64,000 nt of DNA from Phormidesmis sp963789215 (GTDB lineage Bacteria; Cyanobacteriota; Cyanobacteriia; Phormidesmidales; Phormidesmidaceae), in contig CAWBJY010000013.1 in assembly GCA_963789215.1 (NCBI GenBank), positions 124,001-188,000 of the forward strand, written 5' to 3'. Below the pieces are notes generated by a model. It worked only from the letters and a program-made list of their open reading frames with translations, was not told the origin of the DNA and did not search any database. The position numbers were made by a program, and so were the translations under genes. Below are positions 26,209 to 35,776 of this stretch, piece by piece. Within the stretch, counting starts at the first letter, position 1, and the number at the start of each line of letters is the position of its first letter.

Positions 26209-27334
26209 TAAACAGCCCCCCTAGAAACCCTTCCTTTTTTCCCTTTCCCACAGCCTCGCCACGCGTCTCTGCCAGCTTCACCAACAGCTCTCGCTCATCG
26301 CTCTTCAAGCGGGTAGGAATATCCACCTTCACCGTAATCAAATGATTACCCCGGCTTACCGGATTGCCCAGACGAGGCACCCCGCGATTGTCTAGAGACA
26401 GCACCGTATTCGGCTGAGTTCCCGCAGGCACTTGCAAACTCACCGGCCCGTCCACCGTATCAACATCTAGCTCGCAGCCCAAAATAGCCTGCAAATAGCT
26501 CACCTTCAGCTCCGACAAAATATTGATGCCATCGCGCCTAAACTTAGAATCTTCGTTAACGACTAAGTACACATACAGATCGCCAGGCTTACCGTTGCGC
26601 TTGCCCGCATCGCCCTCGCCCGACACTCGCAGTCGAGTTCCATTCTCGACGCCCGCTGGCACCGTAATCTTCAGCTTCTTGTTTGTTTGCTTTTGGCCAT
26701 TGCCGCCACAGGTTTCGCAGCGTTCTTCAACCACCTCACCAGAACCATCGCAGGTAGGGCAGGCCGAAACCTGATTAAAGATGCCAAACGGCGTTCGAGT
26801 CGCCCGTCTAACCTGTCCTGCGCCGCTGCAAGTAGAGCAAGTCCTAGGGCGTGTTCCCGGCTTTGCACCCGAGCCATCGCAAGTGGTGCAGGTCTCTAGG
26901 TGGCTAATTTTTATTTCCTTCTCACCACCGAACACCGCTTCCTTAAAGTCGAGCTTCAGGTTTAGCCTCAGGTCATCGCCCTGCATCGGCCCACGTCGGC
27001 GCTGCTGACCCTGCGGCCCCGAAAATCCGTTAAAGAAACTCTCAAAAATATCGGCAAATCCACCCATATCCTGAAAATCTTGAAATCCACCGGCCCCAGC
27101 CCCGGCCGCCGCGCCGCCAACGCCTGCCTCGCCAAATCTGTCATACCGCGATCGCACCTCCGGCTCGGACAGTACTTCGTAGGCACGGCTCACTTCCTTG
27201 AAAGTTTCTTCAGCCCCTGCCTCCTTATTGACGTCCGGGTGGTATTTCCGCGCAAGCTTACGATAAGCACGTTTAATCTCGTCTTGCTCGGCGTTGCGCG
27301 AAACCCCCAAGGTTTCGTAGTAATCACGGGCCAT
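26201..27334 (-). CDS. dnaJ: Chaperone protein DnaJ
   Basis: Type I J-protein that delivers substrates to DnaK and stimulates its ATPase. J domain with HPD (KYHPDVNKEAG, about residues 32-42), a Gly/Phe-rich linker (GVGGAAAGAGAGGFQDFQDMGG), four zinc-finger repeats CTTCDGSG, CSTCSGAG, CPTCDGSG and CETCGGNG, then the two beta-barrel substrate domains ending KKEGFLGGLFNG. 377 residues, normal. ATG start. Downstream of dnaK with a 390-bp gap that contains a terminator, so it may have its own promoter; overlaps the tusA-like gene. Confidence 0.96.
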   Translation of the reverse strand: MARDYYETLGVSRNAEQDEIKRAYRKLARKYHPDVNKEAGAEETFKEVSRAYEVLSEPEVRSRYDRFGEAGVGGAAAGAGAGGFQDFQDMGGFADIFESFFNGFSGPQGQQRRRGPMQGDDLRLNLKLDFKEAVFGGEKEIKISHLETCTTCDGSGAKPGTRPRTCSTCSGAGQVRRATRTPFGIFNQVSACPTCDGSGEVVEERCETCGGNGQKQTNKKLKITVPAGVENGTRLRVSGEGDAGKRNGKPGDLYVYLVVNEDSKFRRDGINILSELKVSYLQAILGCELDVDTVDGPVSLQVPAGTQPNTVLSLDNRGVPRLGNPVSRGNHLITVKVDIPTRLKSDERELLVKLAETRGEAVGKGKKEGFLGGLFNG

Positions 27335-27725
27335 AAAACGTCAGTCAAAGAAAGAGAACTAGCAGGTTACAAATCAACAAGCATTGAACCATTGTATAGC
27401 AAACCTCAGAATGCATCGGTTCGCAACTCGCTAGTTTGCACGATATATTCGCCAGCAGGCAAAACTTGTCATCTTATTTATAGAATAAGCGCCTGTTTTA
27501 TCGGACAAATAGCGGGCAAACACAGCAGCCATCGAGTAGCAGTGCATCAGTAGCAATACACCAGCTGCACAAACTTCAGAGCATCAAAAAAAAGGGAACG
27601 AAAATCTAAAAAATTCGCATCCCCTTATGTATGTAAACCATTAAATAGCCAGCTGTTCGCCAAATCGGTCAGCATATATAGATAAAAAGCGGGATTGAGC
27701 CATTAAGCCAATCAATGCTAGGCCG
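27335..27725. other. dnaK-dnaJ intergenic region, about 390 bp
   Basis: Contains the dnaK terminator (27586-27626) and, closer to dnaJ, presumably a dnaJ promoter. No CIRCE element and no ORF of interest seen. Confidence 0.45.
27586..27626 (-). terminator. Intrinsic terminator of dnaK
   Basis: On the minus strand AAGGGGATGCGAA pairs imperfectly with TTCGTTCCCTT and is followed by a run of eight T residues, about 100 bp past the dnaK stop. Confidence 0.75.
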
Positions 27726-29876
27726 CTATTCAATTGCTTCGTAGTTAGCAGCTACCGTAGAATCCAAATCAAACTCCTCGTCACAGGTAACGTAGGTAGT
27801 TGTTGAGGTAGCTGTTGGGGTAACGGGTTCAGAAGCCGACGAAACGGGTGTTTCAGAAGGGGCCTGAGCAGAATTAGAAGCCGCACCTCCAGATTTAACT
27901 GCCGAAACATCAGCAACCATCGTCTGCGCATCAGATTCGACTGGACCCGACGGTTCTTCTACCGGTTGAGAGGGCACGTAAGCACCCGGCATCTCAACAG
28001 AATCTGCATCCACTCGAGGCGCGCCCGGCATATCGTCAGTTCTATCTGCTCGGCTATCGTCTTTACTAACTTGGCTGTAAAGTCCTGCGCCAATATTAAA
28101 GATACTTTGCTGTAGAGCTTCTAACAATTGATTGATATCAGCAGGCTGCGCACTTTTGTTTGCGATCGCCTTTCTCAAAGCCTCAGCGTCTTCCTCAGCC
28201 TGTATTCTCAACTCCTCAGACACAGAGCTGCCGCCATCGCGCAGCGCAGATTCGTAGCTATAAAACAGCGAATCCGCTCGGTTTTGCAGCTCCGCCAAAA
28301 CCATACGCTGTTCATCTTCACCCGCAAACATCTCAGCTTCTTCTTTCATCCGAGCAATCTCAGCCGAACTCAGTCCACCCCGGTTCGTAATCTTGATGCT
28401 TTGCTCGCGATTAGTGCCTCGATCTTTCGCCGCCACCTGCAAAATACCATCCGCATTAATTTCAAAAGACACCTCAATTTGAGGCACCCCCCGAGGCGCA
28501 GGCGGAATCCCCGTCAGCTCAAACCGGCCCAGACTCTTATTATCTCTAGCCATAGCCCGCTCGCCCTGCAAGGCATGGACTTCTACAGAAGTTTGTCCAT
28601 CCGTAGCCGTCGAAAAGACCTGACTCTTACTCGTTGGAATAGTCGTATTGCGCTCAATTACCTTAGTAAATACTTCGCCCAACGTCTCAATGCCTAAAGA
28701 GAGCGGAGTGACATCGAGCAGCAGCAGGTTCTTCACCTCGCCGCCCAAAACGCCTGCTTGAATAGACGCACCTAAAGCAACCGCTTCATCTGGATTCACA
28801 GAGCGATCGGGCGTCTGCCCATTAAAGAAATCTGTAATCGCTGTCTGCACAGCAGGAATCCGAGTAGAGCCGCCTACTAGTAAAATTCGATCGATATCTT
28901 CTGCATTCAAATCGGCATCTTTTAACGCCTGCTTTACCGGCTCAAGGGTATTTTGAACCAACTCTGCGGCCAGTTCTTCGAACTGCGATCGCGTTAAATC
29001 CATCTCCAAATGCTTTGGCCCTGTCTCATCCGCCGCAATAAACGGCAGGTTAATTGACGTTTTTGACATCGTCGAAAGCTCTACTTTCGCCTTCTCAGCC
29101 GCTTCACGAATCCGCTGAAGCGCCATCCGATCCGCCGTCAAATCCATATCGTCAGAAGATTTAAAGGCGCTGGTCATCCAGGTAACGATGCAGTTATCAA
29201 AGTCATCGCCGCCCAGGTGATTATTACCAGAAGTAGCCTTCACCTCAAAAACACCGTCACCCAGCTGCAAAATCGAAACATCAAACGTACCGCCGCCCAA
29301 GTCAAAAACTAAGACCGTTTGATCTTGGTCTTGCTTGTCCAACCCATAGGAAAGCGCTGCAGCCGTTGGCTCGTTAATAATTCGCAGAACTTCCAAACCC
29401 GCGATCGTACCCGCATCCTTCGTAGCCTGTCGCTGCGCATCAGTAAAGTAAGCAGGCACCGTAATCACAGCCTGCTCAACCGTCTCGCCCAGATAAGCCT
29501 CAGCGTCATTCTTGAGCTTTTGCAGCGTCATAGCCGAAATTTCTTGCGGCGTGAAGCTCTTGGCTCGGATCATAACGTCAACCGTATCGTCCTTGCCCTT
29601 GACGCATTTGTAAGGAACGCGCGATCGCTCCGTCTCCGTATCATCCCAACGTCGTCCAATAAATCGCTTAATGCTATAAACCGTATTTTCAGCATTGGTT
29701 ACAGCCTGTCGCTTTGCTAACTGGCCCACCAAACGCTCGCCACCCTTCGCAAATCCCACGATGCTCGGCGTTGTCCGACCACCTTCTGTATTAGGAATCA
29801 CCACAGGCTTGCCGCCCTCCAATACAGCTACACAGCTGTTGGTAGTCCCTAGGTCAATGCCGATAACTTTTCCCAT
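27726..29876 (-). CDS. dnaK: Chaperone protein DnaK (Hsp70)
   Basis: ATP-dependent Hsp70. The actin-like ATPase domain begins MGKVIGIDLGTTNSCVAVLEGG, with the VFDLGGGTFDVSIL phosphate loop and LLVGGSTRIPAV; the linker and substrate domain read LLLLDVTPLSLGIET and onward to about residue 600. The protein has 716 residues, roughly 80 more than common DnaK, because of a Ser/Thr/Pro-rich C-terminal tail ending FDLDSTVAANYEAIE in place of the usual short acidic end. It is the dnaK of the grpE-dnaK-dnaJ cluster; cyanobacteria carry several dnaK copies, so I do not number it. ATG start. Confidence 0.96.
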   Translation of the reverse strand: MGKVIGIDLGTTNSCVAVLEGGKPVVIPNTEGGRTTPSIVGFAKGGERLVGQLAKRQAVTNAENTVYSIKRFIGRRWDDTETERSRVPYKCVKGKDDTVDVMIRAKSFTPQEISAMTLQKLKNDAEAYLGETVEQAVITVPAYFTDAQRQATKDAGTIAGLEVLRIINEPTAAALSYGLDKQDQDQTVLVFDLGGGTFDVSILQLGDGVFEVKATSGNNHLGGDDFDNCIVTWMTSAFKSSDDMDLTADRMALQRIREAAEKAKVELSTMSKTSINLPFIAADETGPKHLEMDLTRSQFEELAAELVQNTLEPVKQALKDADLNAEDIDRILLVGGSTRIPAVQTAITDFFNGQTPDRSVNPDEAVALGASIQAGVLGGEVKNLLLLDVTPLSLGIETLGEVFTKVIERNTTIPTSKSQVFSTATDGQTSVEVHALQGERAMARDNKSLGRFELTGIPPAPRGVPQIEVSFEINADGILQVAAKDRGTNREQSIKITNRGGLSSAEIARMKEEAEMFAGEDEQRMVLAELQNRADSLFYSYESALRDGGSSVSEELRIQAEEDAEALRKAIANKSAQPADINQLLEALQQSIFNIGAGLYSQVSKDDSRADRTDDMPGAPRVDADSVEMPGAYVPSQPVEEPSGPVESDAQTMVADVSAVKSGGAASNSAQAPSETPVSSASEPVTPTATSTTTYVTCDEEFDLDSTVAANYEAIE

Positions 29877-30064
29877 AATCCGCTTGAACAGTTCAATGAA
29901 GGTCGGTTGTGGTTAACGCCATCAATCCATGAGTCATCAGTATCTGCACCAAACCTTCATCCGATCATTCTTAACGCATGTTATAAGCAAACTGTATAGC
30001 AAGCAGAATTAACGAGCATCTCTACTCGCCTTCGCTCGTCCCTAAACAGTTCATCTCTTAGCGA

Positions 30065-30844
30065 TTAAGAAGCCTCATCTGATTCAGATGAAACATCCAA
30101 AGGCGTGGCCACTTTGACCATAGCGTGGCGTAAAACCCGCTCTCCTAAAACATACCCACGCACGAACTCCTCAATAACAGTTCCTTCAGGATACTGATCG
30201 GTAGGCTCACGCATTACCGCTTCATGCAAATTAGGATCAAACTCCTGTCCTTCGGAGCGCATAGGAGAAACACCTAGCTTCTTAAACGCATCCACCAACT
30301 GCTTATAAACGCCCTGATAGCTCTTGTGAATTGCCATCTCGCCTTCATCTTGCGGCTTAATTTGAGATCTCGCCCGCTCAAAATTATCGACCACTTCTAA
30401 TAAAGCGCTGATCGTATTGCACTTCACCTTGTCTTCTAATTCTTCTTGCTGCTTAGCCGTACGTTTACGGAAGTTGTCAAAGTCAGCATTGAGCCGAGTA
30501 AACTGCCCAGTGCGATCTTCCAACTGAGCTTGAAGACCGGACACTTGCTCTTGCAGCGCCACTCTAGCGCCCGCCTCAGCCGCAAACGCATCCTCGGCCG
30601 AGATATCGTCAGGCATTGAATCATCTGCCGAGGCTTCGCCTACTTCAGCATCAGACTCAGCGGAGTCAAACGCCTGTTCAAAATCAATATCAGCAGCAGC
30701 ATCTTCAGCTCGCAGCTCTTCGATGTTATCCGAACTCGCGTTCTCTGGGTTTTCGCCAGCAGGTTGTTGATTTTCCGTGTTATCTGCGTCCATCATCCCT
30801 ATAAAACTCTCCGTTACCCTGTCCATATTAGAATCTGAATGCAC
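30065..30844 (-). CDS. grpE: Nucleotide exchange factor GrpE
   Basis: Releases ADP from DnaK. The 259-residue frame has a long acidic Asp/Glu/Ala-rich N-terminus, a coiled coil (LQAQLEDRTGQFTRLNADFDNFRKR) and the C-terminal beta domain with FDPNLHEAVM and VLRHAMVKVA. The start is uncertain: GTG at 30844, ATG at 30826, or the ATG pair at about 30796-30793 preceded by GGAG; the missing residues would all be in the unstructured region. Upstream of dnaK by 188 bp on the same strand. The 209-bp region to the divergent pilB gene should carry the heat-shock promoter; no CIRCE inverted repeat is visible. Confidence 0.93.
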   Translation of the reverse strand: MHSDSNMDRVTESFIGMMDADNTENQQPAGENPENASSDNIEELRAEDAAADIDFEQAFDSAESDAEVGEASADDSMPDDISAEDAFAAEAGARVALQEQVSGLQAQLEDRTGQFTRLNADFDNFRKRTAKQQEELEDKVKCNTISALLEVVDNFERARSQIKPQDEGEMAIHKSYQGVYKQLVDAFKKLGVSPMRSEGQEFDPNLHEAVMREPTDQYPEGTVIEEFVRGYVLGERVLRHAMVKVATPLDVSSESDEAS

Positions 30845-31053
30845 AATTGAGGAACGGTTTTCCGCAGATAGATTGTCATAGCTTTGAAAACTAAGGCAGA
30901 TTCAGGTCAGATTTAAGATAATTCATCTGGCGATTTATCTAATCATCACAAAAGCTCGGAAAACACTCAAACTTAGGTACTAGCACAGACACTAGACTGT
31001 GAGGCCATTTGAGCAGAGTGGGCACAATGGTGTGAGATTTTTTCGCATCGGCC

Positions 31054-33063
31054 ATGACAAATTCTTCATCTACGCGGAAGGCACTTGTTCTTCAAAAGAG
31101 CTTCTCGCCCTTTAGCAACAAGCTCATTCAAGCTGGTTTTGTAGACGGCGGCCAAATGCAGCAGGCACTGGTCGAAAGTCGCAAAACAGGCCGAACACTC
31201 ACCGACGTTTTAGAGTCGATGACGGGTCAGCAGCTATCGCCCGAACTCCTACGCCAATACAAAAAACAGCAGCTCTTCGAACTTAAGATTCTCTACGGCG
31301 TCGAGTCCCTCGATCCTGAAGTAGGAAGCATATCTGATACACAAGTCACACAGCTCATTGGCAAACTGATCTCTATAGATATTTGCCGTCGGCATCGCCT
31401 AGTACCCCTTTCTAAAATGGGCGAAGAAGGCGAGCAGTCATTGCTAGTCGCAATGGTTGATCCAGAAAATCTGGAAGCTCAAGACGACCTCAACCGCATC
31501 TTGCGACCGTTGAAGATGAAGCTGCGGCGCATGGTCATCACCGTTGAAGACTATCAGCGCTTGATGGCGAAGTACTTAGATGAGCAAGTTGCCAAAGAAA
31601 AGAAGCGCGATTCTGACAAGGCTGTAGATGTTCAGACAGATTTAGCAGATCTCGATCTTGACGGCAGTGGTTTAGAAAACGTTGTTGAAGATGACGCTGA
31701 TTTAGGAGCCGCTCTACAAGATGCAGGAGCAGCCCCTGTCATTGCCTTAGTCAATAAAGTCTTAGTGAAAGCCTTACAAGAAGACGTTTCCGACATCCAC
31801 ATCGAACCGCAAGAGGAGTCCTTGCGCATTCGATTCCGTAAAGACGGCGTTCTTATGGAGGCTTTCCCGCATCTTCCTAAAAAGATCATTCCAGCCGTCT
31901 GCGCTCGGTTCAAAATTATTTCGGAACTGGATATTGCTGAGCGCAGAATGCCGCAAGACGGAAGAATTCGCCGAATATTTCAAGAACGCAAAGTAGACTT
32001 CCGAGTCAGCACGCTGCCTAGCCGATACGGAGAGAAAATCGTTCTCCGAATTCTAGATAACTCGGCCACTCAGCTAGGGCTAGACAAACTCATCACCGAC
32101 GACGAAACCCTCCATATCGTTCAAGATATGGCCAAAAAACCCTTTGGCCTGATTCTAGTCACTGGCCCTACAGGTTCAGGTAAAACCACCACGCTCTACT
32201 CCGTACTTTCCGAGCGTAACGATCCAGGCGTCAACATCAGCACCGCTGAAGACCCAATTGAGTATGCGCTGCCTGGCATTACTCAAGTACAGGTCATTCG
32301 AGAAAAGGGCATGAATTTTGCCTCTATTTTGCGCGCCTTCTTAAGGCAAGACCCTGACGTAATTCTAGTTGGCGAAACGCGTGATCCCGAAACGGCAAAG
32401 ACAGCGATTGAAGCAGCCCTGACCGGACACCTAGTACTGACCACACTGCACACCAACGACGCGGCGGGCGCGGTCTCACGACTGGGCGAGATGGGCGTTG
32501 AGCCTTTTCAGGTAGCGAGTTCGCTCATTGGCGTACTTGCCCAGCGACTGGTTCGCCGGGTATGCGAGAACTGTAAAGTCGATTACCAGCCCACCTCAGA
32601 AGAGCTAGCAAGATTCGGCCTGACGGCTTCTAGCGATCATGAGATAACACTCTACAAAGCAAACAAAGTGCCTAGCGAGAAAATCAGCGAACAGCGCGAG
32701 GCTGGAAAGCTTTGTGAGAAGTGCCAAGGCGGCGGATATAAGGGCAGAGTTGGCGTGTACGAGGTAATGCGCGTTACCGAAAGAGTTCAGCAGTTGATTT
32801 CTGATCATGCGCCGACCGATCAGATAAAAGAGGCTGCTGTAGAAGAGGGCATGCATACCCTGTTGGCCTACAGCTTGAACTTAGTAAGAGGAGGACATAC
32901 CACCTTAGAAGAAGTTGAGCGAGTCACCTTTACAGACAAAGGTCTTGAAGCCGAACTCAAAGCCAAGCGCAAGAGCGTGCTCTCCTGTACCACCTGCGCG
33001 GCTGAGTTGCACCACGAGTGGCTCGACTGCCCCTATTGTCTCACGCCTCGATATAAGGACTAG
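31054..33063 (+). CDS. pilB: Type IV pilus assembly ATPase PilB
   Basis: Hexameric extension motor of type IV pili, driving motility and DNA uptake. N-terminal MshEN-like domain (residues 1-160), then GspE domain with LVTGPTGSGKTTTLYSVL (Walker A), DPDVILVGETRDPET (Walker B), HLVLTTLHTNDA (His box) and a tetracysteine zinc site formed by CENCKVD and CEKCQGG. A second pair of Cys motifs, CTTCAAELHHEWLDCPYCL, sits at the extreme C-terminus, a cyanobacterial-type addition. 669 residues. ATG start. First of pilB-pilT-pilC, divergent from grpE. Confidence 0.95.
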   Translation: MTNSSSTRKALVLQKSFSPFSNKLIQAGFVDGGQMQQALVESRKTGRTLTDVLESMTGQQLSPELLRQYKKQQLFELKILYGVESLDPEVGSISDTQVTQLIGKLISIDICRRHRLVPLSKMGEEGEQSLLVAMVDPENLEAQDDLNRILRPLKMKLRRMVITVEDYQRLMAKYLDEQVAKEKKRDSDKAVDVQTDLADLDLDGSGLENVVEDDADLGAALQDAGAAPVIALVNKVLVKALQEDVSDIHIEPQEESLRIRFRKDGVLMEAFPHLPKKIIPAVCARFKIISELDIAERRMPQDGRIRRIFQERKVDFRVSTLPSRYGEKIVLRILDNSATQLGLDKLITDDETLHIVQDMAKKPFGLILVTGPTGSGKTTTLYSVLSERNDPGVNISTAEDPIEYALPGITQVQVIREKGMNFASILRAFLRQDPDVILVGETRDPETAKTAIEAALTGHLVLTTLHTNDAAGAVSRLGEMGVEPFQVASSLIGVLAQRLVRRVCENCKVDYQPTSEELARFGLTASSDHEITLYKANKVPSEKISEQREAGKLCEKCQGGGYKGRVGVYEVMRVTERVQQLISDHAPTDQIKEAAVEEGMHTLLAYSLNLVRGGHTTLEEVERVTFTDKGLEAELKAKRKSVLSCTTCAAELHHEWLDCPYCLTPRYKD

Positions 33064-33123
33064 CTTTATAAGAACTAACTTTGACAGCTAGCTTGTTGCT
33101 CAGCACGATTCCCTGTATCGATT

Positions 33124-33186
33124 GCTATATCCGAAAACGCTATATCCGAAAACGCTAAAGCTAATCATTTACTCTAATCATTTACT
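33124..33186. repeat. Two successive tandem duplications upstream of pilT
   Basis: GCTATATCCGAAAAC occurs twice head to tail (33124-33138, 33139-33153), then CTAATCATTTACT occurs twice (33161-33173, 33174-33186). All copies are perfect. The second pair ends directly at the AAAGAGG ribosome site of pilT. Confidence 0.95.
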
Positions 33187-33201
33187 AAAGAGGAAAAACT
33201 A

Positions 33202-34320
33202 ATGGAATTGATGATTGAAGACTTGATGGAAGAAGTGGTAGAGCGCGGTGGCTCTGACCTTCACCTATCGACTGGACTCCCACCTTATATCAGAATCAGC
33301 GGCCATCTTACCGCGACCGATCACCCGCCCATGACGGCTGACATGTGCCAGCGCCTAATCTTCAGTATGCTGAATAACTCTCAGCGGAAGATTTTAGAGC
33401 AGACCTGGGAACTGGACTGCTCCTATGGCGTACGCGGGCTAGCTCGTTTTAGAGTCAACGTCTATAAAGACCGAGGCACCTATGCCGCTTGCTTGCGCGC
33501 GCTCAGCTCAAAGATTCCGAGCATGGACATGCTGTGCCTGCCGCCCATTGTCACTGAACTCTCTGAGAAACCCAGAGGTCTAGTTCTAGTTACCGGCCCT
33601 ACGGGTTCAGGTAAGACGACAACGCTGGCGTCGATGATTAACAACATCAATCTGACTCGCGCCGAGCATATTTTGACCGTAGAAGACCCCATTGAGTTCG
33701 TATACGAACCGATTAAGAGCCTAATTCACCAGCGTCAGGTAGGTGAAGACACTAAAAGCTTCTCGAATGCGCTGCGTGGCGCTTTGCGTGAAGATCCAGA
33801 CGTGATTCTAGTCGGTGAGATGCGTGACCTAGAAACTATCTCTCTCGCTATCTCTGCCGCAGAAACAGGCCACTTGGTATTTGGAACTTTACACACCAGC
33901 TCGGCAGCGCAGACCGTAGACAGAATTGTGGACGTGTTTCCGCCAGAACAGCACCAGCAGATTAGGGTACAGCTTTCTAACTCACTAGTTGCGGTGCTAA
34001 GCCAAACGCTAGTCACTAAGCAAAACGTTAAGCCAGGCGAGTTTGGCCGAGTGATGGCACAGGAAATTATGGTGATAACCCCAGGTATTTCCAACATGAT
34101 TCGAGAAGGAAAGACTGCGCAAATCTATGGTGCGATTCAAACCGGTGGCCGGCTCGCGATGCAGACATTAGAGATGGCACTAGCCGATCTTTACAAGAAA
34201 GAAATCATCAGCTTTGAGTCGGCAATGTCTAAAACATCTAGACCGGAGGAGCTACAGCGGTTGATTGGGGGTGCGCCGGGTGCAGCTAAAGCTCAAGCAG
34301 CTAAGGCTGGGCGTCGATAA
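33202..34320 (+). CDS. pilT: Twitching motility retraction ATPase PilT
   Basis: Hexameric ATPase that retracts type IV pili. Motifs: VTGPTGSGKTTTLASMIN (Walker A), Asp box region VEDPIEFVYE, DPDVILVGEMRDLET (Walker B), HLVFGTLHTSSAAQTVDRI (His box) and MIREGKTAQIYGAIQTGG, the PilT-specific AIRNLIRE-type signature. 372 residues with an Ala/Lys-rich tail. ATG at 33202 behind AAAGAGGAAAA. Lies 138 bp after pilB; the spacer is largely made of tandem duplications. Confidence 0.96.
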   Translation: MELMIEDLMEEVVERGGSDLHLSTGLPPYIRISGHLTATDHPPMTADMCQRLIFSMLNNSQRKILEQTWELDCSYGVRGLARFRVNVYKDRGTYAACLRALSSKIPSMDMLCLPPIVTELSEKPRGLVLVTGPTGSGKTTTLASMINNINLTRAEHILTVEDPIEFVYEPIKSLIHQRQVGEDTKSFSNALRGALREDPDVILVGEMRDLETISLAISAAETGHLVFGTLHTSSAAQTVDRIVDVFPPEQHQQIRVQLSNSLVAVLSQTLVTKQNVKPGEFGRVMAQEIMVITPGISNMIREGKTAQIYGAIQTGGRLAMQTLEMALADLYKKEIISFESAMSKTSRPEELQRLIGGAPGAAKAQAAKAGRR

Positions 34321-34351
34321 TCGCACCTCGATCAATGTTTTTAATGAGATG

Positions 34352-34380
34352 CAAATTCAGCTATTTCAAATTCAGCTATT
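34352..34380. repeat. 15-bp tandem duplication upstream of pilC
   Basis: CAAATTCAGCTATTT followed by CAAATTCAGCTATT, ending 16 bp before the pilC start codon. Fills most of the short pilT-pilC spacer. Confidence 0.9.
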
Positions 34381-34396
34381 CGAGTAAGAAAAACTT

Positions 34397-35617
34397 ATGC
34401 CTACCTACGTAGCCACTGGCCGGGATGTGACGGGTAAATCCGTCCGCAGAAAGGTGGAGGCGGACACACCCGCATCTGCCAGAATGATTGCCAAAGATCA
34501 GGGCATTCATATTCAGAACATTACGGAGAGTAAAGGCAGCAGCTTTAGCCTTGCAGGTATTCAAACCTCGATGACGAAGGTGACCGTTAAAGACAAAGCG
34601 GTCTTCTCTCGTCAGTTTGCGGCGCTAGTTTCTTCGGGTGTGGCTTTAGTGCGCGGTATTGGTATCCTGGCCGACCAGTGCCCTAATCCCAAAATGAAGC
34701 AGGCGCTGATGGGAATCAACGCCGATGTGCAGCAGGGAACGAACCTCTCTGACTCTATGCGCAAGCATCCTAAGTGCTTCGACAACCTTTACGTAAGTAT
34801 GGTGCAAGCTGGAGAAGTCGGCGGTGTACTAGATGAAGTCCTCAATCGCTTAGCCAAGCTGCTAGAAGATCTCAACCGCTTGCAGAACCAGATTAAGTCG
34901 GCGATGGCTTATCCGGTCACGGTTGGCTTTTTAGCAGTCACCATCTTCGTCGGAATGACCGTCTTTCTGCTGCCGATTTTCGCCGAGATTTTTGAAGACT
35001 TAGGTGCGCCGCTGCCGCTCTTTACTCGGGCGTTGATGGCCATTAGTAAAATGCTGAGAACCTGGTACTTAACGCTGGGACTAATTGCCGTTATCTCAGT
35101 GCTGGTGTTTGTGTACAAGCAGTATTACAAAACGCCTATAGGCCGCGTGACGATGGACGGGTTCTTCTTGAAGATGCCGCTGTTTGGCGATCTGGCACAA
35201 AAGTCTGCAACGGCAAGATTTTGTCGTACTTTCGGCTCTCTCTCGCGTTCGGGGGTGCCTATTCTAACCGCATTGGAGATTGTACGGGACACCTCCGGAA
35301 ACCAGGTGATTGCAAACGCGATTGACTCTGCGCAGGCGGAGATTCAGTCGGGTGGCATGATTAGTCTGGCGCTGCAAGAGCATGGTGTATTTCCGGTGAT
35401 GGCAATTCAGATGATTAGCATTGGTGAGGAGACGGGCGAACTGGATCAGATGCTGATGAAGGTCGCAGACTTTTATGAGGATGAAGTGGAGCAGGCCGTG
35501 AAGGCACTAACCAGCATTATGGAGCCGATTATGATTGTGGTTCTTGGCGGTATGGTGGGTTCGATTCTAGTGGCCATGTACCTGCCGATGTTCTCTGTAA
35601 TGGATCACCTGGGATAA
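34397..35617 (+). CDS. pilC: Type IV pilus inner-membrane platform protein PilC
   Basis: Polytopic platform that couples the PilB/PilT motors to pilin assembly. Starts MPTYVATGRDVTGKSVRRKVEAD, the usual N-terminal strand, and has the two T2SSF domains: FSRQFAALVSSGVALVRGI with DAL-type helices, and FCRTFGSLSRSGVPILTAL, each followed by hydrophobic helices (for example AVTIFVGMTVFLLPIFAEIF), ending with IMIVVLGGMVGSILVAMYLPMF. 406 residues, the normal length. ATG start. Followed by an intrinsic terminator, closing the pil cluster. Confidence 0.96.
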   Translation: MPTYVATGRDVTGKSVRRKVEADTPASARMIAKDQGIHIQNITESKGSSFSLAGIQTSMTKVTVKDKAVFSRQFAALVSSGVALVRGIGILADQCPNPKMKQALMGINADVQQGTNLSDSMRKHPKCFDNLYVSMVQAGEVGGVLDEVLNRLAKLLEDLNRLQNQIKSAMAYPVTVGFLAVTIFVGMTVFLLPIFAEIFEDLGAPLPLFTRALMAISKMLRTWYLTLGLIAVISVLVFVYKQYYKTPIGRVTMDGFFLKMPLFGDLAQKSATARFCRTFGSLSRSGVPILTALEIVRDTSGNQVIANAIDSAQAEIQSGGMISLALQEHGVFPVMAIQMISIGEETGELDQMLMKVADFYEDEVEQAVKALTSIMEPIMIVVLGGMVGSILVAMYLPMFSVMDHLG

Positions 35618-35645
35618 AAACAAACTGGTTTTTATAGCTGAATCT

Positions 35646-35682
35646 AAAAGCCCTGACTTTCACACCGAAGGTCAGGGCTTTT
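35646..35682 (+). terminator. Intrinsic terminator after pilC
   Basis: AAAAGCCCTGAC pairs perfectly with GTCAGGGCTTTT over a 13-nt loop, with T residues in the descending arm. Only 28 bp after the pilC stop. A repeated TTGGTTGTATT element follows at 35681 and 35701. Confidence 0.9.
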
Positions 35683-35776
35683 GGTTGTATTTGATTTTGT
35701 TTGGTTGTATTGAAGCATCACGGGCGATCGCACTACCCAGCCCAATACTTCAATCTCTAGAGCCGCCTAAGCCTAC

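Noticed and set aside
30845..31053. CIRCE heat-shock operator between grpE and pilB
   Set aside because: No TTAGCACTC-N9-GAGTGCTAA inverted repeat is present.
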